From positions 372,001 through 436,000 of the forward strand of contig JABTUA010000003.1 in NCBI GenBank assembly GCA_015075635.1: 64,000 nucleotides of DNA, written 5' to 3'. Source of the stretch: Polyangiaceae bacterium. Lineage in GTDB: Bacteria; Myxococcota_A; Polyangia; Polyangiales; Polyangiaceae. The translations under genes and the position numbers were made by a program. Positions 1 through 8,829 of the stretch are shown here, in pieces. The notes under the pieces are model-generated. The model had not been told where the DNA came from and searched no databases. It was given only the letters and a program-made list of their open reading frames with translations. Position 1 is the stretch's first letter, and each line of letters starts with the position of its first letter.

Positions 1-190
1 AGCTCTCCGGAGAGGGCGCGTAGTCTTGGACCTGGACCCCGAGCTCGGCGAGGGCGCGCTCGATGCTCTCGAGCTCGGCGGGCGTCGGGCTCTCGTATTT
101 CGGCGCGTCGCGGAAGCGCCAGCGGCTGAGGCCGGTCCTGCGCTCGAGCTTGGCGAAGGCCTTGCGCGCCGAAGCACGCAGCGCATTCAC
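1..190 (-). CDS. Unidentified protein, 5' part only (runs off the left edge)
   Basis: A GTG at 190 opens a frame of about 63 codons that continues past the window edge. Its reading (start NALRASARKAFAKLERRTGL) is charged and helical with high GC at third positions, so it looks genuine. GTG overlaps the TGA of the cupin gene in a GTGA junction, which implies translational coupling in the same polysaccharide operon. Too little is visible to name a family; a methyltransferase or another sugar-modifying enzyme would fit the context, but that is a guess. An ATG at 186 lies in another frame whose translation is Ser/Arg-rich and non-protein-like, so the GTG was preferred. Confidence 0.55.
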   Translation of the reverse strand, partial: MNALRASARKAFAKLERRTGLSRWRFRDAPKYESPTPAELESIERALAELGVQVQDYAPSPES

Positions 191-618
191 GACTTCCACC
201 GGACCTGTTCGGCGCTGATGCCGGAGAACCGGGTCTTGTCTGCCTCGCCGGCGTAGGGGCCCTGCTTGACCTCGACCATCTCGCTCGCCTCCAGCATCTC
301 GAAGCCGTGCCCGCCGACGACGAGCAGGATGACGTCGCCGCGCTCGAGCACGGTGCTCTCCAGGTACTCCTGGTTCTCGCTGTAGAAGTCCACGCGGACG
401 CGACCGCTGCGGATGAACAGCACCTCCTTGGTGAACTGCACCTCGCGCCGGACCGGGTTGTGGACGTGGGGCGGGATGACGTAGCCGCTGGGCCGGTTCA
501 TGTAGGCCAGCTGCTGCGAGAACTCGTCGGGCGTGAAGAACCGGATGCCGTCCTGCCGGTAGCTCGCGCGTAGCAATATCGCCAGGGTCTTGCCGTCATG
601 TTCGATGGTTTCGAGCAT
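187..618 (-). CDS. Cupin-fold protein of a polysaccharide cluster
   Basis: A 143-residue single-domain cupin. The metal-binding His pair is visible in the segment PPHVHNP (about residues 49-55), followed by a beta-rich stretch with SGRVRVDFY and the second-motif-like GGHGFEM near residue 103. Small cupins like this are common in O-antigen and capsule clusters, where they act as sugar isomerases, epimerases or unassigned WbuC-like proteins; which applies here cannot be seen. The start overlaps the end of the upstream GT2 gene by 23 bp and the stop overlaps the next gene by 4 bp, so it belongs to the minus-strand operon. The family call is firm, the reaction unknown. Confidence 0.8.
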   Translation of the reverse strand: MLETIEHDGKTLAILLRASYRQDGIRFFTPDEFSQQLAYMNRPSGYVIPPHVHNPVRREVQFTKEVLFIRSGRVRVDFYSENQEYLESTVLERGDVILLVVGGHGFEMLEASEMVEVKQGPYAGEADKTRFSGISAEQVRWKS

Positions 619-1612
619 TGTCTTCCTCCTCGTCGAAATAGTCGGGCCGATGCACCCAGGCGCGCAGCTCGGCGTCGTCGCGGTAGGCGCGCTGATGAAA
701 TGCGTGCCCTTCGCGGTGTCCTTCCTTCAGCTCGCGCATGGCTCGGCGGGGGCCGGTCAGCGCGAGCGGCTCGATCACTCTCTGGGTCGCCCAGCTGGCG
801 GCGCGGCGCAAGAGCCTCCGCCCGGGACCGCCGCCCTTGCCCGGCGACGGTGCGCGGAGCGAGGCGTACGAATCGGAGATCCCTTGGTTGTACCCGCGCT
901 GCCGGAAGTAGGCGAAGGTCATGCGCTCCGGCGTGACCTTGTGATAGACGCTCGCGCCGGGGTGGAACAGGCACGTCAGCCCGGACGCGGCGACGTGGCG
1001 GGAGACGTGGGTCTCGCCGTCGCCGCGGAAGCGAATCAGCTCGGCCGGCATGCCGTCGGGGTGGAACCCGCCGGCGTCGAGCAACACCTGCCGGCGCACC
1101 GAGAAGTTGCAGCCCCAGACCCGCATCGGGCTGAAGGGGCGGATCCAGCCGGGCAGCTCCAGGATGCTCAAGGGCGGCACGGCGCGCCCGCCGTCCGCGG
1201 TGGGCCGCTCCCAGAGGCGGGAGAGCCAACGCGGCGGCGGCTCCACGAACAGCGGCAGGTTGTTGCCCCCCACCATGGCGACCTGCGGGTCGGCAAACGC
1301 CTCGACGATCGAGGCCAGCCAGCTCGGCAGCGCCTCGATGTCGTCGTCGGCGAAGGTCAGGATCTCTCCACGCGCCGCGCGCAGGCCGCGGTGCCGTCCG
1401 GCGTGCAGGCCGGGCTTGGGCTCGTGCTCGTAGCGGAGGTTCTCCAGCGTTGCGTGCTTGCGCTCGACCACCGCGCGCGTGTCGTCCGTCGAGCCGTTGT
1501 CGACCACGACGACCTCGAACTCCTCCCGGGAGAGCGTCTGACCGACGAGGGACCCGAGCGCCTGCTCCAGCAGCTTTGCGCGGTTGCGCGTGGGGATGAT
1601 GACGCTCAGCAT
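596..1612 (-). CDS. Family 2 glycosyltransferase
   Basis: A 338-residue inverting GT-A glycosyltransferase. It opens directly with the Rossmann-like IIPTRNR segment; the nucleotide-binding VVDNGSTDDT lies near residues 36-46 and the metal/UDP-binding FADDDIE near residue 90. There is no signal peptide or membrane anchor, so it should act at the cytoplasmic face on a lipid-linked or soluble acceptor. The C-terminal third is Arg-rich. Only 3 bp separate it from the methyltransferase upstream, and it overlaps the cupin downstream, so it is a mid-operon gene. Family membership is clear; donor sugar and linkage cannot be read from sequence. Confidence 0.9.
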   Translation of the reverse strand: MLSVIIPTRNRAKLLEQALGSLVGQTLSREEFEVVVVDNGSTDDTRAVVERKHATLENLRYEHEPKPGLHAGRHRGLRAARGEILTFADDDIEALPSWLASIVEAFADPQVAMVGGNNLPLFVEPPPRWLSRLWERPTADGGRAVPPLSILELPGWIRPFSPMRVWGCNFSVRRQVLLDAGGFHPDGMPAELIRFRGDGETHVSRHVAASGLTCLFHPGASVYHKVTPERMTFAYFRQRGYNQGISDSYASLRAPSPGKGGGPGRRLLRRAASWATQRVIEPLALTGPRRAMRELKEGHREGHAFHQRAYRDDAELRAWVHRPDYFDEEEDNARNHRT

Positions 1613-1615
1613 CGC

Positions 1616-2401
1616 TCACCGCGCGACGGCCTGCACGTACAGGCGCTGACAGTCGGCCTCCGAGTCGCACTCGAACAGGTGGCGCCGGTGCAGCCGGTAC
1701 AGGGCCTCGAGCAAGCGCTGGTTGTTGAGCACGAACAAGCGGTTGCACAGCGCCGTGTCGAGGAGCTTGCGCAGCGCGCCGCGCCGCTCGAACGGGAGCA
1801 CCTCGACGATCTCGAAGTCTTGCTCCAGGCAGGCCGTGATGCTGGCGACGGTGAAGTGGCGGAAGTGCTTGTACTCGACCGGCTTGTTCGAGTGGGGCAC
1901 CGTCACGTGTAGGCGCCCACCGTCGTTCAGGAGCGCGCGCGCACCCGAGAGGAAGTGCTGCCCCCGGTCGGGCGGGATGTGCTCGAAGACCTCCATCAGC
2001 ACAGCCGCGTCGAAGCGACCGAGGGGAGGCCGCTCGGTGATGTCGGCGCGAGCGAACTCTATCAGCGGCAAGTCCCGGTTCATGGCTTGCGCCAGGGCGA
2101 TGGCGCGGGCCGAGGTGTCCACGCCGCAGATCTTCGGGATGCTGGTGCGGCGACCGATCTCGCGGGTCAGGCGGCCGTCGCCGCAGCCGATGTCGATGAG
2201 TGACCGGGGGTTTCCCGTTCGGATGCGCTCGATGACGAGCTCGATGGTGGACGCGTAGTTGATGCCCCAGGTGTCCACGAAGTGCTGCCGGAAGGGCTCC
2301 GGGGAGAAGCTCGTCACGTAGTGGTACGGGAAGCGGTACTCGTCCTCCTGCGCGGCTTGGATCGCGGCGGGGTCGCCAGACTCTTGCTCGGATTCAATCA
2401 T
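1616..2401 (-). CDS. Class I SAM-dependent methyltransferase
   Basis: A 261-residue Rossmann methyltransferase of the Methyltransf_11/UbiE-like type. Motif I (LIDIGCGDGR) lies near residues 68-77, the acidic post-I Asp in CGVDTS near residue 95, and motif IV appears as the MEVFEHIPPD segment. An N-terminal extension of about 50 residues precedes the core, a layout seen in sugar methyltransferases of polysaccharide loci. Its start overlaps the flippase stop by 8 bp, and the GT2 gene follows after 3 bp, so it probably methylates a sugar or a lipid-linked intermediate of the same glycan (inference from context). Confidence 0.88.
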   Translation of the reverse strand: MIESEQESGDPAAIQAAQEDEYRFPYHYVTSFSPEPFRQHFVDTWGINYASTIELVIERIRTGNPRSLIDIGCGDGRLTREIGRRTSIPKICGVDTSARAIALAQAMNRDLPLIEFARADITERPPLGRFDAAVLMEVFEHIPPDRGQHFLSGARALLNDGGRLHVTVPHSNKPVEYKHFRHFTVASITACLEQDFEIVEVLPFERRGALRKLLDTALCNRLFVLNNQRLLEALYRLHRRHLFECDSEADCQRLYVQAVAR

Positions 2402-3830
2402 TGGAAGCCCGTGACGAGACGATGGCGCGATAGTCCGCGATCAGTCCCTTGCGTTCGGTCAGGTACAGGACCAGCAGATACGCCGAAATGTTCGCGGCCG
2501 CGAGGCCCACCGTGGTCGCGACGGGCCCCGGCAATTGGGGGGCCAGGTAGGTCTTGGTCAGGGCGACGGAGCCCAGCATGAACAGCGTCACCTTGGCGAT
2601 CGTCCAGCCGATTCTTCCGAGGTGGATGCCGAGCACGCGGTTCAAGAGGTAGAGCTGAAAGCCGAAGCCGACCGCCATTGCCAGCATTCGGGACCAGACG
2701 AACACGGTGAAACCCTGCCGGATGGCCACCACGTAGATGCAAACGTAGACGATCAGGGGCAGCCCCATGGCCAGCGTCTCGTAGCGGGGACGGCCGATCG
2801 CGCGGTAGGCCTCCCCGTTCATACCGACGGTCCAGGCGATGCCGTGGGACAGCGCGAGCACGCTCATGACGAAGCCCACGCCCTTCCAGCGGTCGCCGAA
2901 CAGCGCCAGGGAGAGCGGCTCGGCGATGGCGAACAGCGTGAACGCGAAGGGGATGGCGGTGATGGCGAGGATCCGGACGATCTTCTCGAACTCGCCGGCC
3001 AGGCGCTTCGGCTCGCCGCCGATGCGCGCGAGGTGACTGTAGAGCACCGGCACCACGGGTGTGAACAGGATCCCGTAGATCATCGTCGAGACCTGGTTGC
3101 CGCCGCGGTAGAGCCCGAGCTCGTCGCTGCCCAGGTGCGTGCCGACGATCAGGGAGTCGGCCCAGCCGTAGAACCACGCGAGCAGACCCGACAGCCCGAC
3201 CCAAGCGCCGAATCGGACCATTTCCCTCGCCGCGGCGGCGTCGAAGGCCCAGCGCGGTCGCCAGCGGCTCATCGCCCACAGCATCACCACCTGGACCGCC
3301 TGGCCGATCACGGTGCCCGCAACCAGCGCCCAGTATCCAAGCCCGCCGTAGGCGAGCGGGATGGAGGCCAGACCGGGCAAGGCGACGGTGGCCAGCCGCA
3401 CCCAGAAGAGCTGCCGGAAGCGCATCTCCTTCTGAAGCAGCGCGGCGTGGATGGATGACACCGCACCGAGCAAGACCTGGAGCGACATCACCCGAAGCAC
3501 CGGTGCGACCCGTCCGTCGTGAAACACGTAGCTCGCGATCGGTGTAGCGGAGGCGTACAAGGCCAACGCCACGACGGCGCCGAAGCTCACGTTGATCCAG
3601 AACGCGGCATTGGCGGCCGTCTCGACGTCCGACTGGCGCTGGATGATCGCCTTGGCCATGCCGGCCTCCCAGAACAGCTGGGAAAAGGCCACCACCATGG
3701 TCGCAGCAGTTACGACGCCGAAGTCCGCGGGCGTGAGCAGCCGCGCGAGCACGACGAAGACCAAGGGCTGAATGGCCTTGCTCGCCAGCTCGGACAGGAA
3801 AGACCACTTCAGTGAATGCTTGAGGCTCAC
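2394..3830 (-). CDS. Wzx-like polysaccharide flippase
   Basis: A 478-residue integral membrane protein of the MOP/polysaccharide-exporter superfamily. About 12-14 hydrophobic helices are visible, starting with a segment typical of these flippases (KAIQPLVFVVLARLLTPADF). Such proteins move undecaprenyl-linked repeat units from the cytoplasmic to the periplasmic face. I chose the GTG at 3830 because the hydrophobic N terminus begins immediately after it; the open frame continues upstream to 4508 but there it runs antisense to a lipoprotein gene and reads as low-complexity, non-conserved sequence. It is the first gene of the visible minus-strand operon and overlaps the methyltransferase by 8 bp. 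Confidence 0.88.
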   Translation of the reverse strand: MSLKHSLKWSFLSELASKAIQPLVFVVLARLLTPADFGVVTAATMVVAFSQLFWEAGMAKAIIQRQSDVETAANAAFWINVSFGAVVALALYASATPIASYVFHDGRVAPVLRVMSLQVLLGAVSSIHAALLQKEMRFRQLFWVRLATVALPGLASIPLAYGGLGYWALVAGTVIGQAVQVVMLWAMSRWRPRWAFDAAAAREMVRFGAWVGLSGLLAWFYGWADSLIVGTHLGSDELGLYRGGNQVSTMIYGILFTPVVPVLYSHLARIGGEPKRLAGEFEKIVRILAITAIPFAFTLFAIAEPLSLALFGDRWKGVGFVMSVLALSHGIAWTVGMNGEAYRAIGRPRYETLAMGLPLIVYVCIYVVAIRQGFTVFVWSRMLAMAVGFGFQLYLLNRVLGIHLGRIGWTIAKVTLFMLGSVALTKTYLAPQLPGPVATTVGLAAANISAYLLVLYLTERKGLIADYRAIVSSRASND

Positions 3831-3959
3831 GGCTGGTCCAGGTGGGCGGGCGGAGTCTACAGCCACGCGCCAATTCTGTCGCCACGCGCTTCCGCCAACG
3901 CCGGTATCCTCCCCAGCATTGGGTCGAGGCTGCAACTCGCGATACGCTGCGGTCGAGTC

Positions 3960-4805
3960 ATGCGCTGTGAGGCCAGTGGATGCATCGTTGCGGCGCTCTC
4001 CCTCGCCGCTGCCCTCCTCGGCGGCTGTCGTGATCGTCCGTTGTCCACTCCCCAGGGACCCGACCTGACCCAGCTCGTCGCCGCTTATGACGCGCCAGGC
4101 GGCGTCCTGAACCAAGGGGTCCTGATCGACGCCATCGGGTATTACCTGGAGCATCGCGATGAGCTGGAGGAGCTGGGGATCGACAGCGAGCTGATCCTCG
4201 CCGTCAAGCGCACGTTCGAAGCCGACGTCGACACGGGGAAGGCGTCCGGCGAGCTCGGGGTCCGCCGCGAGGGTCTCAGCGTCTTGAGCGACGGCTTCTT
4301 GGTGATACGCCGCGTGTGCCGCGGGTGGGACGACGAAGGGGTGGACGCGCGCGTCAACGGCGAGCTCGACCTCACCGCTACGTTCACGGCCGACGGGCCC
4401 GACCCGGTGGTCTGGGGTGGGGCCCGCCAGTGTCGCTATCGGTTCGGGGGGCGTCGAGTACTTCTGGACGCGGCGAGCGACGCCGAGGAGCCCGCGATTC
4501 GCCTTCACCTCGGCGACGACATCGGCTTTGGGGACGTGGGGAAGAAGCCAGTACTGTTCTCGCTCGATTTGCGTGCCAGCCTCGACGATTTTTCGATCCC
4601 AGTGCAGATCGATTTCAGGGTCACGGGGACCTCGTTACTCGAGGTGCGGGTCCCTGCCGCCGTGATCCCCGGCGCCGGCGGCGACGTCGTGCTCGAGTAC
4701 GCTGGCGGCGCCCTGATTGGCGCTCGGGCCAAGAACGGACACTTCAACTGCGACCCACTGGCGCTCAAATGTGTCTCCGACGACGGCGCTCCGCTGGGAT
4801 CTTGA
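3960..4805 (+). CDS. Predicted lipoprotein, unknown function
   Basis: A 281-residue protein with a lipoprotein signal: hydrophobic stretch AALSLAAALLGGC puts the lipidated Cys near residue 24, followed by a polar linker. The rest is a beta-rich domain with alternating hydrophobic/charged strands, suited to a lipid-binding or adhesion-like fold, but I recognise no family. ATG at 3960 is preferred over an upstream in-frame ATG at 3816 because the signal peptide begins there. A TACGCT hexamer (3943-3948) lies 11 bp upstream with no Shine-Dalgarno. Its 3' end overlaps the next gene by 37 bp, which suggests the two act together at the cell surface. Confidence 0.7.
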   Translation: MRCEASGCIVAALSLAAALLGGCRDRPLSTPQGPDLTQLVAAYDAPGGVLNQGVLIDAIGYYLEHRDELEELGIDSELILAVKRTFEADVDTGKASGELGVRREGLSVLSDGFLVIRRVCRGWDDEGVDARVNGELDLTATFTADGPDPVVWGGARQCRYRFGGRRVLLDAASDAEEPAIRLHLGDDIGFGDVGKKPVLFSLDLRASLDDFSIPVQIDFRVTGTSLLEVRVPAAVIPGAGGDVVLEYAGGALIGARAKNGHFNCDPLALKCVSDDGAPLGS

Positions 4806-5602
4806 GCGCGCTCGCGGTCGCGCTGACCGCGGCACCCGCGGCCGCCGATCACTCACGCGAGCAACGCATCACGGATGACACGGCCTACACGCTCTCGGCC
4901 GACCAGTGGAGACTCGGGCTCTGGAAGGCCGACTACGGCGTGCTCGACCCGCTCATGATCGGCAGCCACTGGTGGGTGTGGTGGTTCCGACTCGCCAACG
5001 CCCACGTCAAGTGGCGCTGGTACTTCGACGATCCGTGGGCATTCGCGCTGAACCTGCAGGCGCTGTATCTGGACACCCGTGACCTCGGCTTCCTCGACGA
5101 GAACCTGGGGACGGGGCGCCTGTGGGTCGTGACCCAAGAGGCCGCCGCCTCCTACTACGCGAGCGAACGCACGACCTTCAGCGCAGGGCTGGGCTACACC
5201 AACGTGACCATGGTCGGCGAGATCAACGTGGAGGCGTTCGACGGAACGGCGGCCGCCGCCGTCGACAACCTCCAGCTCTGGGCGACCGGGGAGTATCGCG
5301 TTTCCCGGGTGACCGCGCTGGTCATCCACGCGCGCTATCTGGTCTTTCAACACCTGACGGGGCGAGGCCTCGTTCGCTACGAGCCAGACCAGTACACGAC
5401 GGTCGAGATCCACGGCGGAGGCAGGAAGCGAGCCTTGGACTTCCCGCACGCGTGGAGCGTCGTCCCTTCCGTGGTGCTGTCGTGGAAGACCTTCAACCTC
5501 CGCGCCGGGCTCGGCTACGGCAACTGGAACGTGCCGTTGCTCAACTTCGTGCGTCGCGAGAGGACGCTCATCCCGGATCTGGACGCGTACTTCGTGTTCT
5601 GA
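4769..5602 (+). CDS. Small outer-membrane beta-barrel-like protein, DUF-type
   Basis: A 277-residue exported protein. The N terminus has four Arg residues followed by a hydrophobic core ending AAPAAADH, a Sec-type signal peptide cleaved near residue 25. The mature part is rich in Trp, Tyr and alternating polar/apolar strands, contains no long hydrophobic helix, and ends in Phe (sequence AYFVF), the usual C-terminal signature of BAM-inserted barrels. ATG at 4769 was chosen because it opens the signal peptide; it lies inside the 3' end of the preceding lipoprotein gene in another frame, suggesting translational coupling and a lipoprotein/barrel pair. Specific function unknown. Confidence 0.7.
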   Translation: MCLRRRRSAGILSALAVALTAAPAAADHSREQRITDDTAYTLSADQWRLGLWKADYGVLDPLMIGSHWWVWWFRLANAHVKWRWYFDDPWAFALNLQALYLDTRDLGFLDENLGTGRLWVVTQEAAASYYASERTTFSAGLGYTNVTMVGEINVEAFDGTAAAAVDNLQLWATGEYRVSRVTALVIHARYLVFQHLTGRGLVRYEPDQYTTVEIHGGGRKRALDFPHAWSVVPSVVLSWKTFNLRAGLGYGNWNVPLLNFVRRERTLIPDLDAYFVF

Positions 5603-5633
5603 CGAGCTGGCCCCACGAAGCAGGGCCTCGCCG

Positions 5634-6380
5634 TCACTCCGGGCTCGGCGCCCCGCCCTTCCGGTAGCTCGGATCGTCGCACGCCCGCGCGCACTTGCCG
5701 CGCACGCAGCGCGCGACGCGCGCGCACTCGACTGGCTCCGCGCCCGGCAGCGGCGCACCGGGGCACGACGCCTTCGCGCAGTGCTGCTTGCGATACTCGT
5801 CGAACCAGTCCAGGTAGCTCCTGCGAACCGGCACGTAGCCCATGCGAGCGTCGCAGCACGGATCCGGAGGCGAAGGTCCGTCCCACACGATCATCGCGCA
5901 GTCGTCGTGCTTGGCGCACGCGCCGTCGTTCACCGGCGCGTCCTTCGGCCAGCTCCGCGGGGGCGCCGCGGCTTGCGCCGCCTTCTCGACGCACATCGGC
6001 GGCGGTCCCCCGCCACAAGCGCAGGCGCTGCCCGAGCTCTGCGTGCGCTCGGGCACGGCAGTCTCACCGTAGCCCGGGAACGGGCAGTAGCAGCCGCCCT
6101 GCTTCCAGGTGCACTCCGGACGCGCGTTGCACGCCTTGGCGTCGGTCTGCTTCAGCCCGACCTCGCAAGGGCCCTTCGGGTCGCGGCACACGTACCTCGC
6201 GGGGCCCACGTTCTCGAGCACGCAGTGGGCTGCTGCATAGCACTCGAGACGCGTGAGCGAGTCGCAGCGCGCCGACGTGGAGACGGTGGACGTCGGCGCG
6301 GGAGTGGGCTCGGGCTTCGGCTTGTCTCGGCATGCGCCGACCAGTACGGAGATGGCGAGCACCAGGCAGGGGAGACGCAC
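5634..6380 (-). CDS. Cysteine-rich predicted lipoprotein
   Basis: A 248-residue protein starting with GTG and a lipoprotein signal (LAISVLVGAC, Cys near residue 17), then a Pro/Thr linker. The body holds many Cys residues in short-spaced pairs (for example RCDSL, CYAAAHC, CTWKQGGCYC, CACGG, CCDARM), as in disulphide-stabilised extracellular domains common in Polyangia. No catalytic motif is apparent. It converges on the barrel gene at 5602. A TAAGCT hexamer (minus strand, 6392-6387) sits 6 bp before the GTG without a Shine-Dalgarno, so the transcript may be leaderless. Confidence 0.7.
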   Translation of the reverse strand: MRLPCLVLAISVLVGACRDKPKPEPTPAPTSTVSTSARCDSLTRLECYAAAHCVLENVGPARYVCRDPKGPCEVGLKQTDAKACNARPECTWKQGGCYCPFPGYGETAVPERTQSSGSACACGGGPPPMCVEKAAQAAAPPRSWPKDAPVNDGACAKHDDCAMIVWDGPSPPDPCCDARMGYVPVRRSYLDWFDEYRKQHCAKASCPGAPLPGAEPVECARVARCVRGKCARACDDPSYRKGGAPSPE

Positions 6381-6453
6381 GCGGGCAGCTTAGCCCCGTC
6401 GGCCCCGCGCGACGGAAGAACCTTGCTCGGACGCCCGGCGCGTGCGGCCAGCC

Positions 6454-8139
6454 TCACTTGATCGGCGGCGGCGGCGGCGCGATCAGCATCAGGTTGGAGC
6501 CGCCGGGGTACTGGTAGCTGGTCTGGAGCCCGTAACCCATCACCTGGATGCCCACCGGCTCGTCGCTCTCGAGCACGTGGCTGCCGTTCTGCCCGGGGCC
6601 GAGCTTCACGCGGGCGAGGGCGAAGCCGCTGGCGATGGGCTCGGCAGCGACCGAGAGCGGCTGGCCGTCGAGGGTCATGCCGGTTCCCGCCGGGTGCACG
6701 ATGTCCACGTAGCTCACCGCGTAGTCGTCCGGCGCCAGGAACACGTACTTCTTCCGGTACTGCGCCACGGCCGTCATGAAGCTCTGAGCCGGGTCACCCT
6801 TCTGCTGGTCGTAGACCGTGACTGGATCCACCACCGTCGCGCCGAGCTGGAAGCTCGCCACGGCGAGCTCGTGGCTGCCGCTCACCTCGAAGCTGGTCGT
6901 GGTGATGTCCAGATCGACGACGTCGCCAGCGTTTAGGGAGTCCGGCGCGCCCTTGGGCTTGGACGGCGAGTAGCTGAGCGCGGTTCCGTCCACGTTGCCG
7001 TAGAGCCGCACGATGTGGCCCGGCGCGTCGCCGTTCGGTCCCGTGGGCACCGTGACGAAGTAGCGCGTGCCCCAGGTCTCCACCGGGAAGACGCTCTCCT
7101 CGATGTGATCGCAGGCCTTCTGGTTCTGTGGCAAGTACACGCACGCCATGCCGGTGACCACCTGCACCGGGGCGGAGGCTTGCAGCAGCGAGCCGCTGAG
7201 ATCCGTGCTGGGTGTGCCCATCACCTGCACCACCTCGCCGCGGCCCAGGGAGAATTCCAGCGTGCTGCCCGCTCCGTAGGCCGCGAGCCCGCCGCCAGCG
7301 GAGATCGCGCCGTTCTTGCTCACCTTCAGCTTCACGGTCGTGCCGTCTTCGGTGCCGGTGACGCTGAAGTAGGCTGGCACGTTGCCGAACGCCCAGCCCT
7401 TCATGCCGGGGATGCGGTAGTTGCCCGTGAGCGCCGTGGTCGGCAGGAGCAACGAGGCGTCGTTCGAGTACGAGAGACAGCCGCTCAAGCCGCCGGGGCA
7501 CTTGTGCGCGGGGCACGAGCTCCAGTCCTTGCCGGGCGGCCCGCCCTCGCCTTTGTACTCGAGCGCGTTGAACTGGTAGACGGTCACCGGCACGCTGCTG
7601 GTCAGGTGGTAGGCACCGCCGGCGGCCCGCACGCTCGCCTTCAGCGTGTCGTTCAGGTTGCCGCACTCGTTGACGCTCGGGCCCTTCAGCTCGTCCACCC
7701 AGGGCAGGTGGAGCTTGGAGAGCCCGTTCGGCGGGACGGTGCCGCTGGCGACGGGCTTGCCCCCGCGCTCGATCGCGACCTCTGCCGCGACGTCCTGAGT
7801 GTTCGCGACCACGACCGTGTAGTCGAAGATCGGCCAAACCGAGTTGGCGGTCACGGTGGGCCAGAAGTCGCAGCCGACGTAGCTCTTCTGCGCCGCCGCC
7901 TCCGCGCAGCTCTTGGGGTCGCCGGCGAACACCGTGGCGTCGGGCGCCGCGTCGCTGCCCGCGTCCAGGTGAAGGCCCGGGCCGCCGCCGGAGCTCGCCC
8001 CGCCGAAGCCGGCGCTCTGCCCGCCCGCCCCGCCGGGGTTCGGCGCGCCCGCGCTGCCCTCGCCCAATCCGGTGCCGGCTCCCGCCGCGCACCCCACCGA
8101 GAGCACCATCCCGAGCGCCCAGAGCCATCGAGTCTTCAT
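6454..8139 (-). CDS. IgGFc-binding-type surface lipoprotein
   Basis: A 561-residue predicted lipoprotein (lipobox LSVGC, Cys17) with a Gly/Ser/Ala-rich stalk to about residue 60 and a large beta-rich domain. That domain resembles the IgGFc-binding N-terminal family widespread in myxobacteria: it has a segment like VVVANTQDVAAEV, the PVTVYQFNAL region, and near the C terminus a TSYQYPGGSNL tail. Such proteins are surface-exposed adhesin-like proteins of unproven ligand; immunoglobulin binding is not implied in a soil bacterium. A GGGAAGG motif lies directly before the ATG. Family call moderately firm, biological role open. Confidence 0.75.
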   Translation of the reverse strand: MKTRWLWALGMVLSVGCAAGAGTGLGEGSAGAPNPGGAGGQSAGFGGASSGGGPGLHLDAGSDAAPDATVFAGDPKSCAEAAAQKSYVGCDFWPTVTANSVWPIFDYTVVVANTQDVAAEVAIERGGKPVASGTVPPNGLSKLHLPWVDELKGPSVNECGNLNDTLKASVRAAGGAYHLTSSVPVTVYQFNALEYKGEGGPPGKDWSSCPAHKCPGGLSGCLSYSNDASLLLPTTALTGNYRIPGMKGWAFGNVPAYFSVTGTEDGTTVKLKVSKNGAISAGGGLAAYGAGSTLEFSLGRGEVVQVMGTPSTDLSGSLLQASAPVQVVTGMACVYLPQNQKACDHIEESVFPVETWGTRYFVTVPTGPNGDAPGHIVRLYGNVDGTALSYSPSKPKGAPDSLNAGDVVDLDITTTSFEVSGSHELAVASFQLGATVVDPVTVYDQQKGDPAQSFMTAVAQYRKKYVFLAPDDYAVSYVDIVHPAGTGMTLDGQPLSVAAEPIASGFALARVKLGPGQNGSHVLESDEPVGIQVMGYGLQTSYQYPGGSNLMLIAPPPPPIK

Positions 8140-8243
8140 GCCTTCCCGAGTGTGCCGCTGCCCGCGGATCGGGCGGCTGACACCGGCTGATTTCGACTGA
8201 CCGGTTTGACAGCGGGTGCGCGGAGACCGGACGATCCAGGTCG

Positions 8244-8816
8244 ATGACCGCGCTCGGCGAGCTCTTGGCGAGCCTCGAGGCGCTCGGCCGCCTTCCGGCC
8301 CTCGAGCTCGGCGCGGTGGCGGCGGCGCTCGGGGGCGAGCCGCGGGTCACGGACGGTCCCGCCGACAGGGTGTTCGGTCCGCCCACCCGCTGGTGGCTGA
8401 TCGAAGGACCGAGCGAGGCGTTCGCCGAACGGCGGTTCGAGATCCGCGGTGCGGGTTTCGACCCGTTCGTGCTGCTGGAGCTGCCGCTGGCGAGCGGCAC
8501 GCACTTCTCGCTCGAGGACGCCGAGCCCGCCGTGGGCTCGCTGCCGTGCTCGTTCCGGATCGACCACGCCAGCTTCCCCGGCGGCCCGCGCATCACCGGC
8601 ACCTCGTACCAGTTCGCGGTTCCCGCCGGCACGCTCTGGCTCAGCTTGGCGGACGCGAGCCAGGCGCGCTTCAGCGGCCCGGCGCTCGGACGCCAGTACG
8701 ATCGGGCGCTGAACCCGAGGCCGAGCGGCGCTCGCCTGACGAGCGTCGTGCTGAACAACGAGCGCTCGAAGCTCGACCCTCGGGTCACGCTCCGCAGCAT
8801 GCGGCGGCGGACGTGA
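8244..8816 (+). CDS. Hypothetical protein, 190 aa
   Basis: A 190-residue protein without signal peptide or membrane segment. The start is leucine- and alanine-rich and helical (LGELLASLEALGRLPAL), the rest is beta-rich with the segments RWWLIEGPSEAFAERRFEI and HASFPGGPRITGTSYQFAV. Codon use is typical of the window, and its position between two genes with conventional spacing supports it being real. I recognise no family. It lies 13 bp upstream of the vWA gene, but that gene appears to have its own promoter, so co-transcription is uncertain. Confidence 0.6.
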   Translation: MTALGELLASLEALGRLPALELGAVAAALGGEPRVTDGPADRVFGPPTRWWLIEGPSEAFAERRFEIRGAGFDPFVLLELPLASGTHFSLEDAEPAVGSLPCSFRIDHASFPGGPRITGTSYQFAVPAGTLWLSLADASQARFSGPALGRQYDRALNPRPSGARLTSVVLNNERSKLDPRVTLRSMRRRT

Positions 8817-8822
8817 TACGCT
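8817..8822 (+). promoter_or_regulatory. Possible -10 element for a leaderless transcript of the vWA gene
   Basis: TACGCT ends 7 bp before the ATG at 8830 and there is no purine-rich ribosome-binding site in between. At that distance transcription would begin at or one base before the start codon. The same arrangement recurs in front of several other genes in this window. Confidence 0.4.
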
Positions 8823-8829
8823 GTCGGCC

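Noticed and set aside
3831..4508. N-terminal extension of the flippase by about 226 codons
   Set aside because: It runs antisense to a lipoprotein gene and shows no conserved features; the flippase fold begins right at the GTG at 3830.
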